From NCBI GenBank assembly GCA_021613335.1, contig JAJTWR010000479.1, positions 744,001 to 808,000 on the forward strand: a stretch of DNA of 64,000 bases, read 5' to 3'. The position numbers were made by a program, and so were the translations under genes. Below are positions 1-7,620 of the stretch, one piece after another (the stretch's first letter is position 1; each line of letters opens with the position of its first letter). Below the pieces are notes generated by a model that did not search any database, had not been told where the DNA came from, and saw only the letters and a program-made list of their open reading frames with translations. The stretch is from Whitmania pigra. Its lineage: Eukaryota > Annelida > Clitellata > Hirudinida > Haemopidae.

Positions 1-237
1 GTAGCGTTTTTGTTCTTTTAAAAGGGTCTCTACCGTTCGGAAAAAGGGACGTTCTACATTAGCCGTCTGTAACCATTTTTGCAGCCCGCTCATTATCGCG
101 TTTAAACAGGCGATTATTTCCTTGCGCTTGGCAAAAGAAAGGCTTTGGTGTTCGGTTCTGCTGGTACGGTTACCGTTGTCGGTAATGGTAAGAATGTAGC
201 TAAAGGAAAACAGCTCTTGTTTAATGTTGCTTTTCAT
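1..237 (-). CDS. Hypothetical protein, third gene of the repeat unit (partial)
   Basis: An open frame starts at the ATG at 235-237 and stays open for 79 codons to the window edge, so its C-terminus is missing. It follows the two paralogous genes of the repeat on the same strand, about 20 bp downstream, and is probably co-transcribed with them. I do not recognise the family. The sequence is mixed and soluble-looking, with no signal peptide or membrane segment and a Lys/Glu-rich second half. In copy 2 the same gene is broken by two extra bases, so this is the intact version. A role in mobility of the repeat is possible but nothing in the sequence shows it. Confidence 0.55.
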   Translation of the reverse strand, partial: MKSNIKQELFSFSYILTITDNGNRTSRTEHQSLSFAKRKEIIACLNAIMSGLQKWLQTANVERPFFRTVETLLKEQKRY

Positions 238-259
238 TGCGGGGTTTTTTTATTCAGGT

Positions 260-664
260 TCACAGCTTGCCCAACCCTTTATTATATTCAACCATAAAGT
301 AGGTTATCCCTAAGATTTTTTTCGTGTCCTGGTCGGCAGGGTAGCGGTAAAGATGCAAAGGCCCTTCGGGCGCAGCAGGGCAGGTAAGAAGCTTGCTTAG
401 GTAAACTTGGCAGGAAAGTATAAAATTCGTAAGGATTTCAATGGTTTTGCCCTTGACCTTCAGCCCGTATGCGGTTGCTTTTGGATGAGACCCGTATTTT
501 TCTAGATCCTGTTTGAGGTAGGCAAGAAGCGCCTTAGCCTGCGCTAAATGATATCGGTATTCGCCTTGTTCTATGATAACAGCGTTTCTGCTCCTTAAAG
601 TTTGGCCGTTTTGAGCCCTCAAGGGTTGAGCGTTAAGCCACTCTAGGTTTTGTGGAGTTTCCAT
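260..664 (-). CDS. Hypothetical protein, second gene of the repeat unit
   Basis: This is a 134-residue protein of unknown function. From about residue 30 it is a close paralogue of its neighbour at 671-1027; both share the core beginning IEQGEYRYHLAQ, nearly identical also at the DNA level. The first 30 residues are an extension the neighbour lacks. The pair therefore arose by tandem duplication inside the repeat unit. The core looks alpha-helical, with no signal peptide, membrane segment or catalytic motif that I recognise. The gap to the upstream gene is 6 bp, which suggests one transcript. An almost identical copy lies at 5877-6281; one difference changes Ile to Met at the start of the shared core. 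Confidence 0.6.
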   Translation of the reverse strand: METPQNLEWLNAQPLRAQNGQTLRSRNAVIIEQGEYRYHLAQAKALLAYLKQDLEKYGSHPKATAYGLKVKGKTIEILTNFILSCQVYLSKLLTCPAAPEGPLHLYRYPADQDTKKILGITYFMVEYNKGLGKL

Positions 665-670
665 ATCTTA

Positions 671-1027
671 TCAAATTAAGTTTTCAGCTTTCAGCTTGTC
701 CAACCCTTCATCATATTCAGCCAAGCCCTTATAATATTTAACCATAAGGTAGTTTGCGCCAAACATTTTTTTCATGTCCTGGTCGGTAGGGTAGTGGTAA
801 AGATGCAAAGGCCCTGAGGGCAAAGGAGGACAGGCAAGGAGCTCGCCTATGTAGACTTGGCAGGAAAGTATAAAATTCGTAAGGATTTCAATGGTTTTGC
901 CCTTGACCTTCAGCCCGTATGCGGTTGCTTTTGGATGAGATCCGTATTTTTCTAGATCCTGTTTGAGGTAGGCAAGAAGCGCCTTAGCCTGCGCTAAATG
1001 GTATCGGTATTCGCCTTGTTCTATCAT
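671..1027 (-). CDS. Hypothetical protein, first gene of the repeat unit
   Basis: This 118-residue protein of unknown function is the first gene after the sharp end of the repeat at 1070. The 43-bp leader contains a short inverted repeat (AGAGTnnnnnnnACTCT, 1031-1047). The body is homologous to the core of the gene at 260-664, and the twin at 6288-6644 differs by a few residues. I see no transposase or DNA-binding motif, signal peptide or membrane segment. The three genes may be cargo of a mobile unit or an unrecognised mobility module; the sequence does not decide. Confidence 0.6.
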   Translation of the reverse strand: MIEQGEYRYHLAQAKALLAYLKQDLEKYGSHPKATAYGLKVKGKTIEILTNFILSCQVYIGELLACPPLPSGPLHLYHYPTDQDMKKMFGANYLMVKYYKGLAEYDEGLDKLKAENLI

Positions 1028-1090
1028 AAAAGAGTTTTTTTACTCTCTTACAATCAACTTGAACTTAACACTTATGGTTTACCATATAGA

Positions 1091-1219
1091 TTAATCTCCT
1101 CTATCTGTGTCACCACTGTCAGAGTCCCAAGTCTTCCCAGTAGTATGGGCAGAAGATGAGTTACAAGTAGCTGAACCTGCTTTAATAGCACTCATTTCAG
1201 CAACTGACAATTTTTGCAT
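1091..1219 (-). CDS. Small peptide, possible leader-type natural-product (RiPP) precursor
   Basis: This is a 42-residue open frame starting at the ATG at 1217-1219. Its N-terminus, MQKLSVAEMSAIKAG, resembles the leaders of Bacteroidota peptide precursors (K-L-S/N-x-x-E-M-S-x-I/L-K-G-G), with AG in place of GG. The 27 residues after it are rich in Ser, Thr, Asp and Gly and hold one Cys and one Trp, as expected of a modified or exported core. The gene lies about 100 bp downstream of a TonB receptor on the same strand, and the direct repeat ends 20 bp beyond its stop. No modification enzyme or peptidase-containing ABC exporter is visible nearby, so the call rests on leader resemblance and position. 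A chance frame is possible. Confidence 0.42.
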   Translation of the reverse strand: MQKLSVAEMSAIKAGSATCNSSSAHTTGKTWDSDSGDTDRGD

Positions 1220-1318
1220 TGAAAATTATTTAATTTCATGTTACAAATTTTGTGTGTTAATATTATGCTTTCTTTTCTTGGGCATAGCCTCTTCCCAATA
1301 TATTTACCTAATTATAAT

Positions 1319-3689
1319 TTACTTACCACCTCTGTTTTTATCTTTATTCTTGGTATCTCTATATATTCCATTTACTTTTTTGTTTCCAAAATTGTAACTG
1401 ACAGAAAAAAATATTCCTTTATTATGAGTATCATTGTATTGCGAATAATGAAATGTATCGTATTGTTTTTCAGATTTGTTAATATTTTGTCTAAAAATAT
1501 CATTAATATAAAGATTAAATACCAAATCATTATTAAGAAACATTTGTTTAAAATTAATATCAAATCTAGCTTGGTTCTTAGCAGTGTAGTCGCTTATATT
1601 GTGCTTTAGAGGGGAGATAATTAGTATAACTTAACTCTAATAGACTTGTTTTAGCTTTATTAAGTTTTATAGAGTTTCTTAAAGAAAAACTACCTCCAAG
1701 ACCTTTTATTTCTTGTACGCTTTTTTGTGAAGTGAGGTCTGTATAATAACCTTCTGCATTTATATACAATGAATTCCATTTTAAAATACTCCATGTATAA
1801 CTACCAATTAATCCTATTTTTTTTTGGGTATAATTGTTTACAGGATGTACAACATAGGATTTGTCTGCATTGATTTCATTCAAATAACTAATTCCATCTG
1901 TAATATAATTACCATAAGCAATAAAATTTAGATTATTTTTTAGTGTGTAGCTTAATTCCAAAACATTGGTATAAGTTGGTAGTAAGGATGGATTTCCTGA
2001 TAGATAATTGTACGCATTGGTATAGTATCTAAAAGGGTTTAAATCATAAAAACTAGGTCTGTCTAATCTTTTGGAGTAGGAAAAGGAAAAAGCATGATTA
2101 TCATTGGGGTTATAGCTAATAAATAAGGTTGGGAATAATTTAGTATAATTATTTCTATTGGTTATTGATAACGTTTGTGAGAATCCTTTAATATCTGTAT
2201 TTTCTAATCGCAAACCTATTTTAGATGTCCATTTTTTACTCCATTCTTTTTGAAAAGATAAATACACTGCCATTGTTTTCTCTGTGTATTCAAATTCGTT
2301 ATTTCTATTAATATCTAATAAATTTTGTTGATTATAATAAGAAATGGAGGTGTTATTATTAATGGCAGTATAAGCTCCTCCTGTTTCAATGCGTCCAAAC
2401 TTAAAAGGTAATTCAAAATCTAATAATGCTCCATTAATTTGATAACGATTAGCTCCAAGATTTGTAAATGCAGTATTTTTCATTAGATTATTTGCAATTA
2501 TTTCAGCAGTATTATGAGAATCAGATAGGTTTTTATTATATGAATAATTATAAGTAAGACTTATTTTTTTACCCAAACTGTCTATGGTATAATCTGTATA
2601 TAGTGAAATTGCTTTACTATTGTTGTCTTCATTGCTCAAATTTTTCGAATACATCAAAGAATCACTTTTTTGTAATATTTTATTGTAATATTGAGAAGTA
2701 CCAAGAGCATTTATTTTATTATTGGCTTTGCCAAAATCCAATGTAGTCCCAATATTAATTTTAGAATTTAGTTTATATTGTAGAACAGTATTAAAAGAAG
2801 TATTTTTAAAATCAAAGTCAGGTAGGTTTTCTATTATAGTTGTAGTTTTATCAAAATCATAGGTCAATTTGTTTATATTAGTTCCTTTTGTATCATTATG
2901 GCTGAAATTTACAGTAGCATCTAATTTTTTCATTTTATAATTCAAATTAATGCCTTGTGCAGGAGATACTTTTCCAAACTGAACTCCTACATCTGTATTG
3001 GCACTACCTTGTAATCCTAAATTTTCATCTTTCTTTAAAATTATGTTTATCATACCACTATTTCCTTCAGCACTATATCTTGCGGGAGGGGTGGGTATTA
3101 TTTCTACTTTTGCTATTTGTTCAGTTCTTAATCCTTTTAGTTTTGCTTTTAATGCTTCATCTGATAAATTTTGCAAACGCCCATCAATCATTATTTTCAC
3201 ATTACCTTCTTTACCTATTATACTGATTTTATCTTGTTCTACATTTAATCTTGGTGCTCTATGTAAAGCATCCATTAAATTTGAACCTTTATTAAAAATA
3301 TCATTTGACACATTATATACAATTCTATCTACTTTTCTCTCAATGAGTTTTTTCTTTCCTTGTATTACTACTTCTTGTAAATTGGTTGTGCTTTCAGTTT
3401 TAATTGTTCCTAAATCTAAATTATTTGAAACTTCAATATTTTTAGTATAGGTGATTTCTTTGGATTGTTTGATTTGAAAAATATAATTCCCCTGCTTGGT
3501 ATCTAATGAAAAAAAACCTTTTTCATCAGAAAGTTCACTTTTAATAGCAACAGAATCTTTATTGAGTAATAAGACTTCTGCAAACTCAATAGGTTTATGG
3601 TTTTGATTAAGAATTTTCCCAGTAAGTTTAATTTGAGAGAACGCAATAGAAAAGCAAAAAAGCAATACAATTACTAATAAATTCCTCAT
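1319..3689 (-). pseudogene. TonB-dependent outer-membrane receptor, frameshifted near its C-terminus
   Basis: The frame opens with a signal peptide (residues 1-18, ending AFSQ). A carboxypeptidase-regulatory-like beta-sandwich follows (about 20-100), then a plug domain with the IMIDGR and AEGNSGMINI motifs, then a long beta-barrel of the PF14905 type. The frame ends after 703 residues at 1578. The missing final strands, including the barrel-end motif FFSVSYNFG, continue in another frame to 1319. A single indel near 1589-1595 (two bases lost or one gained) explains this; a read error is possible because there is no other damage. The substrate is unknown. The N-terminal domain is strikingly like that of the receptor at 62417, while the barrels differ more. 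Base composition is AT-richer than the housekeeping genes. Confidence 0.85.
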
Positions 3690-3819
3690 ATACAGATGTT
3701 TATTCTTTTTAATATTTTTAACAACGTTATGAATACTTTTTCATTTAACCAATTTTGTTTGTGATTATTTTTTTTGCTTTTGAAGTATTTTAAGGTTACA
3801 AATATGTAGTTCTTTATGG

Positions 3820-3839
3820 TTGCACTTTGTTAAGTGCAA
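3820..3839. promoter_or_regulatory. Palindrome overlapping the XRE gene start, possible operator
   Basis: TTGCACTT-tgtt-AAGTGCAA is a perfect 8-bp inverted repeat that covers the GTG start codon of the HTH gene at 3834. XRE-family regulators often repress their own genes through such sites, so autoregulation is a reasonable inference. The palindrome also lies upstream of the divergent TonB receptor, which starts at 3689. Confidence 0.45.
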
Positions 3840-4103
3840 ATTATAGAAGAAGAAAAATTATTGCAACTTAAAAGGAGTGTTACCTTTCAGGTAGGACAAG
3901 AGATAAAGCGATTTAGGAAACTAAAAAGACTTTCTCAGACTGAACTTGCACTTATGGTAGGAAAAGACAGACAGTATCTTTATAAAATAGAATCAGGAAA
4001 AGTAACCCCAAATATAGCAACCATCTCTTCATTGGCTTATGCGTTAGAAATCTCTCTAGCAGAATTATTTTTAGGAGTAGTTATGGATGGAGTAAACCAA
4101 TAG
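3834..4103 (+). CDS. XRE-family helix-turn-helix regulator
   Basis: This 89-residue protein has a Cro/C1-type HTH at about residues 20-75. Landmarks are IKRFRKLKRLSQTELA (helices 1-2), the recognition segment DRQYLYKIESGKVTPN and the closing LAYALEISLAELF. The start is GTG at 3834; an in-frame TAA directly precedes it, so no longer start exists, and the next ATG is too far inside the domain. It is divergent from the TonB receptor and sits 103 bp ahead of a two-gene pair (DUF6933-like and HEPN-like) on the same strand. It may control either side. A palindrome overlaps its start codon. Confidence 0.85.
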   Translation: MQIIEEEKLLQLKRSVTFQVGQEIKRFRKLKRLSQTELALMVGKDRQYLYKIESGKVTPNIATISSLAYALEISLAELFLGVVMDGVNQ

Positions 4104-4206
4104 ATATATTTCTTAAATGATTTACAAGTGTTGGTAACATAAAAAAATTAGGATACCAATATTCACTATTAAATTTCTAAAAACTAGAAAATAATATATT
4201 TACAGT

Positions 4207-4731
4207 ATGATAACATTGTATTGTTCCAACAAATTACAAGCTTATATAGGTTTCAAACATTCTGAAATCGAGATAGATAAACATTTAGTATTATTTAGTT
4301 GGAATGCACATATTTTTAGAGTAGATAGGAAAAATTGCTTGTTTTTTATGAACCAAGAAACATATTTTTCATTTATAGTTTTTAATATCAAAAAGGCTGA
4401 TATGAAAGATTTAGTAAAATTATTTAGAATTGGTTTTTCAGAAGAATTAAAAAAATGTGGATTGATAAATGAAAAGCAAGTTTTTGTACTGTATGCTAAA
4501 ATTTCAGATTTATTTTTACATACCTCAATAAACAATAGAAAAGTAATTGGAAATATGAATAACCTGATACAGATTGTTAAAGGAATAGTATATTTTATTG
4601 ATGAAGAAATTACCACAGAAGAATATTATAAAACCAATACAATAAATGATTATCCTATTGTACCATTGAAGTATGGCACACCAATAGAGGCAATGAAAGT
4701 AAGAATACATTTACTTTTTAATAACAAGTAA
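4207..4731 (+). CDS. DUF6933-like protein of unknown function
   Basis: This is a 174-residue soluble protein. The N-terminal pattern is a short strand with TLYCSNKLQAYIG, then W-N-A-H, then D-R-K-N-C-L-F-F-M-N-Q-E-T. It matches what I recall of the DUF6933 family (residues K-L-x, W-x-A and R-K-x-L-x-F-x-N-x-x-T conserved). The biochemical role of that family is unknown to me. The gene is only 7 bp ahead of a HEPN-like gene, so the two are probably one operon, with an XRE regulator upstream. Composition is strongly AT-rich. Lacking any catalytic motif I recognise, it could be an antitoxin-like partner or simply island cargo; this is inference. Confidence 0.6.
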   Translation: MITLYCSNKLQAYIGFKHSEIEIDKHLVLFSWNAHIFRVDRKNCLFFMNQETYFSFIVFNIKKADMKDLVKLFRIGFSEELKKCGLINEKQVFVLYAKISDLFLHTSINNRKVIGNMNNLIQIVKGIVYFIDEEITTEEYYKTNTINDYPIVPLKYGTPIEAMKVRIHLLFNNK

Positions 4732-4738
4732 TAAAATA

Positions 4739-5245
4739 ATGATAGAAAAATTAAATGCTTATGATAAATTGATTACACAAATCAATAGTAACATTAAAGG
4801 ATTAAAAGTATATCCTAAAATTTTATCTGAAGATAAAAATCATAAATTCCATCCTGTTTTTGAAAAAATGCTTTATAATGCATTGTCTGTAAGTGATTTG
4901 ATTATAGGGTTAAAATTTTTAGATTTAAGTGTACACCTACAAAACCAAATTGAAAGTATTTATTTTTCAAAAATAATAGCATTAAATTCCTATGAAATGA
5001 TTATTGAATCACAAAGATTTACTGGAAGTAAAGATGTTAAACATATTTTTTTGGATGTAAGTAATTCTGAACTAAATAATAGGCTTAAAGAAATAAAAAA
5101 AGACTTAAACCAAGCAAAAATTAATCAAAAATATTTAAAGAAAATAAGAAATAACATTGTTGCCCATAAAGATGAAAATCCTTTTAATCAAATACTTGCT
5201 ACTCAAAAATTAGAATTTGAAAAAATCTATAATATTGGAAATTAA
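4739..5245 (+). CDS. HEPN-like protein, possible RNase (AbiU2-like)
   Basis: This is a 168-residue, mostly alpha-helical protein. Near the C-terminus (about residues 140-148) it has RNNIVAHKDE, which fits the R-x4-6-H motif that marks catalytic HEPN RNases, with a polar residue after the Arg. The surrounding helical layout and the position of the motif in the last third resemble the AbiU2/HEPN group seen in phage-defence and toxin-antitoxin loci. It follows the DUF6933-like gene by 7 bp and ends an operon-like trio in an AT-rich island bounded by long direct repeats. A defence or toxin role is inference; many HEPN proteins have other roles. No signal peptide or membrane segment is visible. 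Confidence 0.5.
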   Translation: MIEKLNAYDKLITQINSNIKGLKVYPKILSEDKNHKFHPVFEKMLYNALSVSDLIIGLKFLDLSVHLQNQIESIYFSKIIALNSYEMIIESQRFTGSKDVKHIFLDVSNSELNNRLKEIKKDLNQAKINQKYLKKIRNNIVAHKDENPFNQILATQKLEFEKIYNIGN

Positions 5246-5312
5246 TTGTTTAAAACTCATTTAAAACTATTATGCTGTTTATGGATTTATTGCAAGAATT
5301 TTCGAATAAAAA

Positions 5313-5338
5313 CCCAACCCTAAATAAATAGGATTGGG
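5313..5338 (-). terminator. Terminator after the DUF3871-like remnant
   Basis: CCCAACCCTA and TAGGATTGGG form a 10-bp stem with one mismatch around a 6-nt loop. On the minus strand the stem is followed by TTTTTATT. It stands just beyond the stop codon of the minus-strand remnant at 5350, which fits an intrinsic terminator left from that gene. It could also stop convergent transcripts from the HEPN-like gene, but the plus side lacks a T-run. Confidence 0.6.
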
Positions 5339-5349
5339 CAACACTCAAC

Positions 5350-5510
5350 TCAAGATAGAAACCACTGGTAAGGTGATTTACTAATAAGTGTGTTTTGTAT
5401 TCCTTGAGTAAAGTCAAAGGCATTAACTCCACGAGTCAAAAAAGTATCAATGTAGGAACTTTTATTTGCAGAAGTAAATAAATTATACATATTCCAAAGG
5501 TTAATATCTC
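5350..5510 (-). pseudogene. C-terminal remnant of a DUF3871-like protein
   Basis: The minus-strand frame ending at the stop at 5350-5352 encodes about 50 residues, beginning NLWNMYNLFTSANKSSYID and ending WFLS. This is what I recall as the C-terminal signature of DUF3871/DUF932-like proteins of Bacteroidota mobile elements. The coding match fades into the repeat unit at about 5503-5517, so the left side of repeat copy 2 appears to have been inserted into, or to have replaced, the upstream part of this gene. Its terminator (5313-5338) is still in place. Only the tail remains, so no function is expected. Confidence 0.55.
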
Positions 5511-5854
5511 CATGTCTTTAACAATCTGCCGCGCGGTTTTGGCGTCTTGGCAAGCGCTGTTTTTTAGCTTGGGGGCAATCTGGTTTTCAAGCAGCTCAAT
5601 AAGGGGCTGTTCTTTGTAGCGTTTTTGTTCTTTTAAAAGGGTCTCTACCGTTCGGAAAAAGGGACGTTCTACATTTTAGCCGTCTGTAACCATTTTTGCA
5701 GCCCGCTCATTATCGCGTTTAAACAGGCGATTATTTCCTTGCGCTTGGCAAAAGAAAGGCTTTGGTGTTCGGTTCTGCTGGTACGGTTACCGTTGTCGGT
5801 AATGGTAAGAATGTAGCTAAAGGAAAACAGCTCTTGTTTAATGTTGCTTTTCAT
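5511..5854 (-). pseudogene. Third gene of repeat unit, copy 2, frameshifted
   Basis: This is the twin of the gene at 1-237. Two extra T bases around 5677 add a stop after 61 residues (5669-5854), while copy 1 stays open through the same place. Downstream of the indel the original frame continues to the repeat boundary, and would then run into the flanking remnant up to a stop at 5436-5438. The unit thus seems not to carry this gene's own stop codon, or the gene was trimmed at the junction. The function is unknown. Confidence 0.6.
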
Positions 5855-5876
5855 TGCGGGGTTTTTTTATTCAGGT

Positions 5877-6281
5877 TCACAGCTTGCCCAACCCTTTATT
5901 ATATTCAACCATAAAGTAGGTTATCCCTAAGATTTTTTTCGTGTCCTGGTCGGCAGGGTAGCGGTAAAGATGCAAAGGCCCTTCGGGCGCAGCAGGGCAG
6001 GTAAGAAGCTTGCTTAGGTAAACTTGGCAGGAAAGTATAAAATTCGTAAGGATTTCAATGGTTTTGCCCTTGACCTTCAGCCCGTATGCGGTTGCTTTTG
6101 GATGAGACCCGTATTTTTCTAGATCCTGTTTGAGATAGGCAAGAAGCGCCTTAGCCTGCGCTAAATGATATCGGTATTCGCCTTGTTCTATCATAACAGC
6201 GTTTCTGCTCCTTAAAGTTTGGCCGTTTTGAGCCCTCAAGGGTTGAGCGTTAAGCCACTCTAGGTTTTGTGGAGTTTCCAT
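5877..6281 (-). CDS. Hypothetical protein, second gene of the repeat unit (copy 2)
   Basis: This 134-residue protein is nearly identical to the product of 260-664 and a paralogue of the adjacent gene at 6288-6644. It carries the same 30-residue N-terminal extension before the shared IEQGEYRYHLAQ core; here the core keeps Met where copy 1 has Ile. No known domain, signal peptide or membrane segment is visible. The preserved frames in both copies, despite substitutions, suggest that the protein is made or was until recently. Confidence 0.6.
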   Translation of the reverse strand: METPQNLEWLNAQPLRAQNGQTLRSRNAVMIEQGEYRYHLAQAKALLAYLKQDLEKYGSHPKATAYGLKVKGKTIEILTNFILSCQVYLSKLLTCPAAPEGPLHLYRYPADQDTKKILGITYFMVEYNKGLGKL

Positions 6282-6287
6282 ATCTTA

Positions 6288-6644
6288 TCAAATTAAGTTT
6301 TCAGCTTTCAGCTTGTCCAACCCTTCATCATATTCAGCCAAGCCCTTATAATATTTAACCATAAGGTAGTTTGCGCCAAACATTTTTTTCATGTCCTGGT
6401 CGGTAGGGTAGCAGTAAAGATGCAAAGGCCCTGAGGGCAAAGGAGGACAGGCAAGGAGCTCGCCTATGTAGACTTGGCAGGAAAGTATAAAATTCGTAAG
6501 GATTTCAATGGTTTTGCCCTTGATCTTCAGCCCGTATGCGGTTGCTTTTGGATGAGACCCGTATTTTTCTAGATCCTGTTTGAGGTAGGCAAGAAGCGTT
6601 TTAATCTGCGCTAAATGGTATCGGTATTCGCCTTGTTCTATCAT
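6288..6644 (-). CDS. Hypothetical protein, first gene of the repeat unit (copy 2)
   Basis: This 118-residue protein is the twin of 671-1027. Several substitutions fall near the start, where Ile-Lys-Thr replaces Ala-Lys-Ala after the YHLAQ motif; others are silent or conservative. It begins 43 bp inside the repeat end, on the side facing miaA. Transcription arriving from miaA, which is on the same strand, could read straight into it, because only 46 bp separate the miaA stop from this start and no terminator is seen. The family is not recognised. Confidence 0.6.
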   Translation of the reverse strand: MIEQGEYRYHLAQIKTLLAYLKQDLEKYGSHPKATAYGLKIKGKTIEILTNFILSCQVYIGELLACPPLPSGPLHLYCYPTDQDMKKMFGANYLMVKYYKGLAEYDEGLDKLKAENLI

Positions 6645-6690
6645 AAAAGAGTTTTTTTACTCTCTTACAATCAACTTGAACTTAACAGTT

Positions 6691-7620
6691 TTATCTCTTT
6701 AAAAAGCGGCAAACTAGTTTTTTGGCCTTAGTTAGGTTTAAATCTTCATCTTGATCTGATTCCAACCAATTGATGGAAATCCCGTCTCGTTCCATTTTTC
6801 TGAAAAAAGTCATTTGTCGTTTAGCGTATTGACAAATTGCAATACCCAACCGCTCTTTAAAAGTTTCATAAGAAAATTGACCATCGAGGTAACGGACTAC
6901 AAATTTATACTCTAAACCATAAAAAATAAGCGTTTCTTTACTTACTCCGGCTGCCATTAAACGTTGCGCTTCTTGAACAAGACCTTGCTCTAAACGCCGG
7001 TTTAAGCGGTTTAATATTTTTTCTCTTCGGCTTTCTGCCGATGAACGGAGGCCTATTGCAATTGGGTTGATTAAAATTTTTTGTTTTACGGGTATTGGAT
7101 GATGGGTTAAAAACTCGGCAATTTCTATGGCTCTTATCAGCCTTTTAGCGGTACTTTCATCAGCGCTTTTGCGCAAAGATAGCGGGTATTGATGAAGTCG
7201 TTTTATTAATTCGGCTTTATCCATATTGGAAATTTCATCTCTCAAAAACTGATTTACAGGTACGCCGGTTAATTGATGGCCTTGCAATAAAGCCTGTAAA
7301 TACATGCCGGTACCTCCGCAAACCAGCGGCAAATGATTGTTTTTAACAATAACCTCAAAAGCGCTATAAAAACCATTTAAAAACGCGTCTGCATGATAAC
7401 GATCTCCGGGTTCTAAAATATCAATTAAATGATGAGGAATTATTTTATCGTCAAGTTTATACGCTTCTAAATCCTTCCCGGAGCCTATATCCATTCCTTT
7501 GAAAATTTGCCGACTATCGGCGCTAATAATTTCTCCAGCGAAAAAATCGGCCAAAGCAATGGCTAATTTGGTTTTGCCGGATGCTGTTGGCCCTAAAATA
7601 ACAATCAACGGATTTTTCAC
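6691..7620 (-). CDS. miaA: tRNA dimethylallyltransferase MiaA
   Basis: MiaA transfers a dimethylallyl group to the N6 of adenine 37 in tRNAs that read codons starting with U, the first step of ms2i6A formation. The protein has 309 residues, normal for the family. It shows the P-loop GPTASGKT at about residues 10-17, the SADSRQIFKGMDIGSGK substrate-binding segment and the CGGTGMYLQALLQG motif. Its ATG overlaps the stop of the upstream gene by 4 bp (ATGA), so the two are translationally coupled. The repeat unit begins 3 bp after its stop, so its original downstream terminator, if any, has been displaced. Confidence 0.97.
   Translation of the reverse strand: MKNPLIVILGPTASGKTKLAIALADFFAGEIISADSRQIFKGMDIGSGKDLEAYKLDDKIIPHHLIDILEPGDRYHADAFLNGFYSAFEVIVKNNHLPLVCGGTGMYLQALLQGHQLTGVPVNQFLRDEISNMDKAELIKRLHQYPLSLRKSADESTAKRLIRAIEIAEFLTHHPIPVKQKILINPIAIGLRSSAESRREKILNRLNRRLEQGLVQEAQRLMAAGVSKETLIFYGLEYKFVVRYLDGQFSYETFKERLGIAICQYAKRQMTFFRKMERDGISINWLESDQDEDLNLTKAKKLVCRFLKR

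Larger units (their letters stand above)
1..1070. repeat. Long direct repeat, copy 1 (truncated by window start)
   Basis: This segment matches 5616-6687 in the same orientation with only scattered substitutions and one 2-bp indel, so the copies are recent. It carries three small minus-strand genes. The right end is sharp: identity stops after TTGAACTTAACA at 1059-1070, and the flanks then differ. Read on the minus strand, the unit begins TGTTAAGTTCAA. The same 12 bases also end the scar that cuts tdk at 52366-52377, so they look like the end of a mobile element. No transposase is recognised inside, and no matching inverted end is visible at the other side of copy 2. The left end of copy 1 lies outside the window. 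Confidence 0.9.
5616..6687. repeat. Long direct repeat, copy 2
   Basis: This is the second copy of 1-1070 in the same orientation, with two added bases near 5677 and scattered substitutions. The similarity probably extends left to about 5511, where the flanking gene remnant begins, but copy 1 is cut by the window edge so this cannot be compared. The right end, TTGAACTTAACA at 6676-6687, lies 3 bp from the miaA stop codon, so the unit landed just downstream of miaA without damaging it. With copy 1 it brackets an AT-rich cargo segment in the manner of a composite element. Confidence 0.9.

Noticed and set aside
1107..1609. Hydrophobic plus-strand frames of 96 and 123 codons
   Set aside because: They lie antisense to the small peptide frame and to the receptor C-terminus, which has clear barrel motifs. 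Their hydrophobicity is a by-product of AT-rich sequence.
5250..5432. Minus-strand frame of 60 codons
   Set aside because: Another frame on the same strand matches a DUF3871-like tail and is followed by a terminator, so this one is a shadow.
1..6687. Complete integrative or conjugative element
   Set aside because: No integrase, relaxase or conjugation gene is visible, and the DUF3871-like piece is only a remnant.
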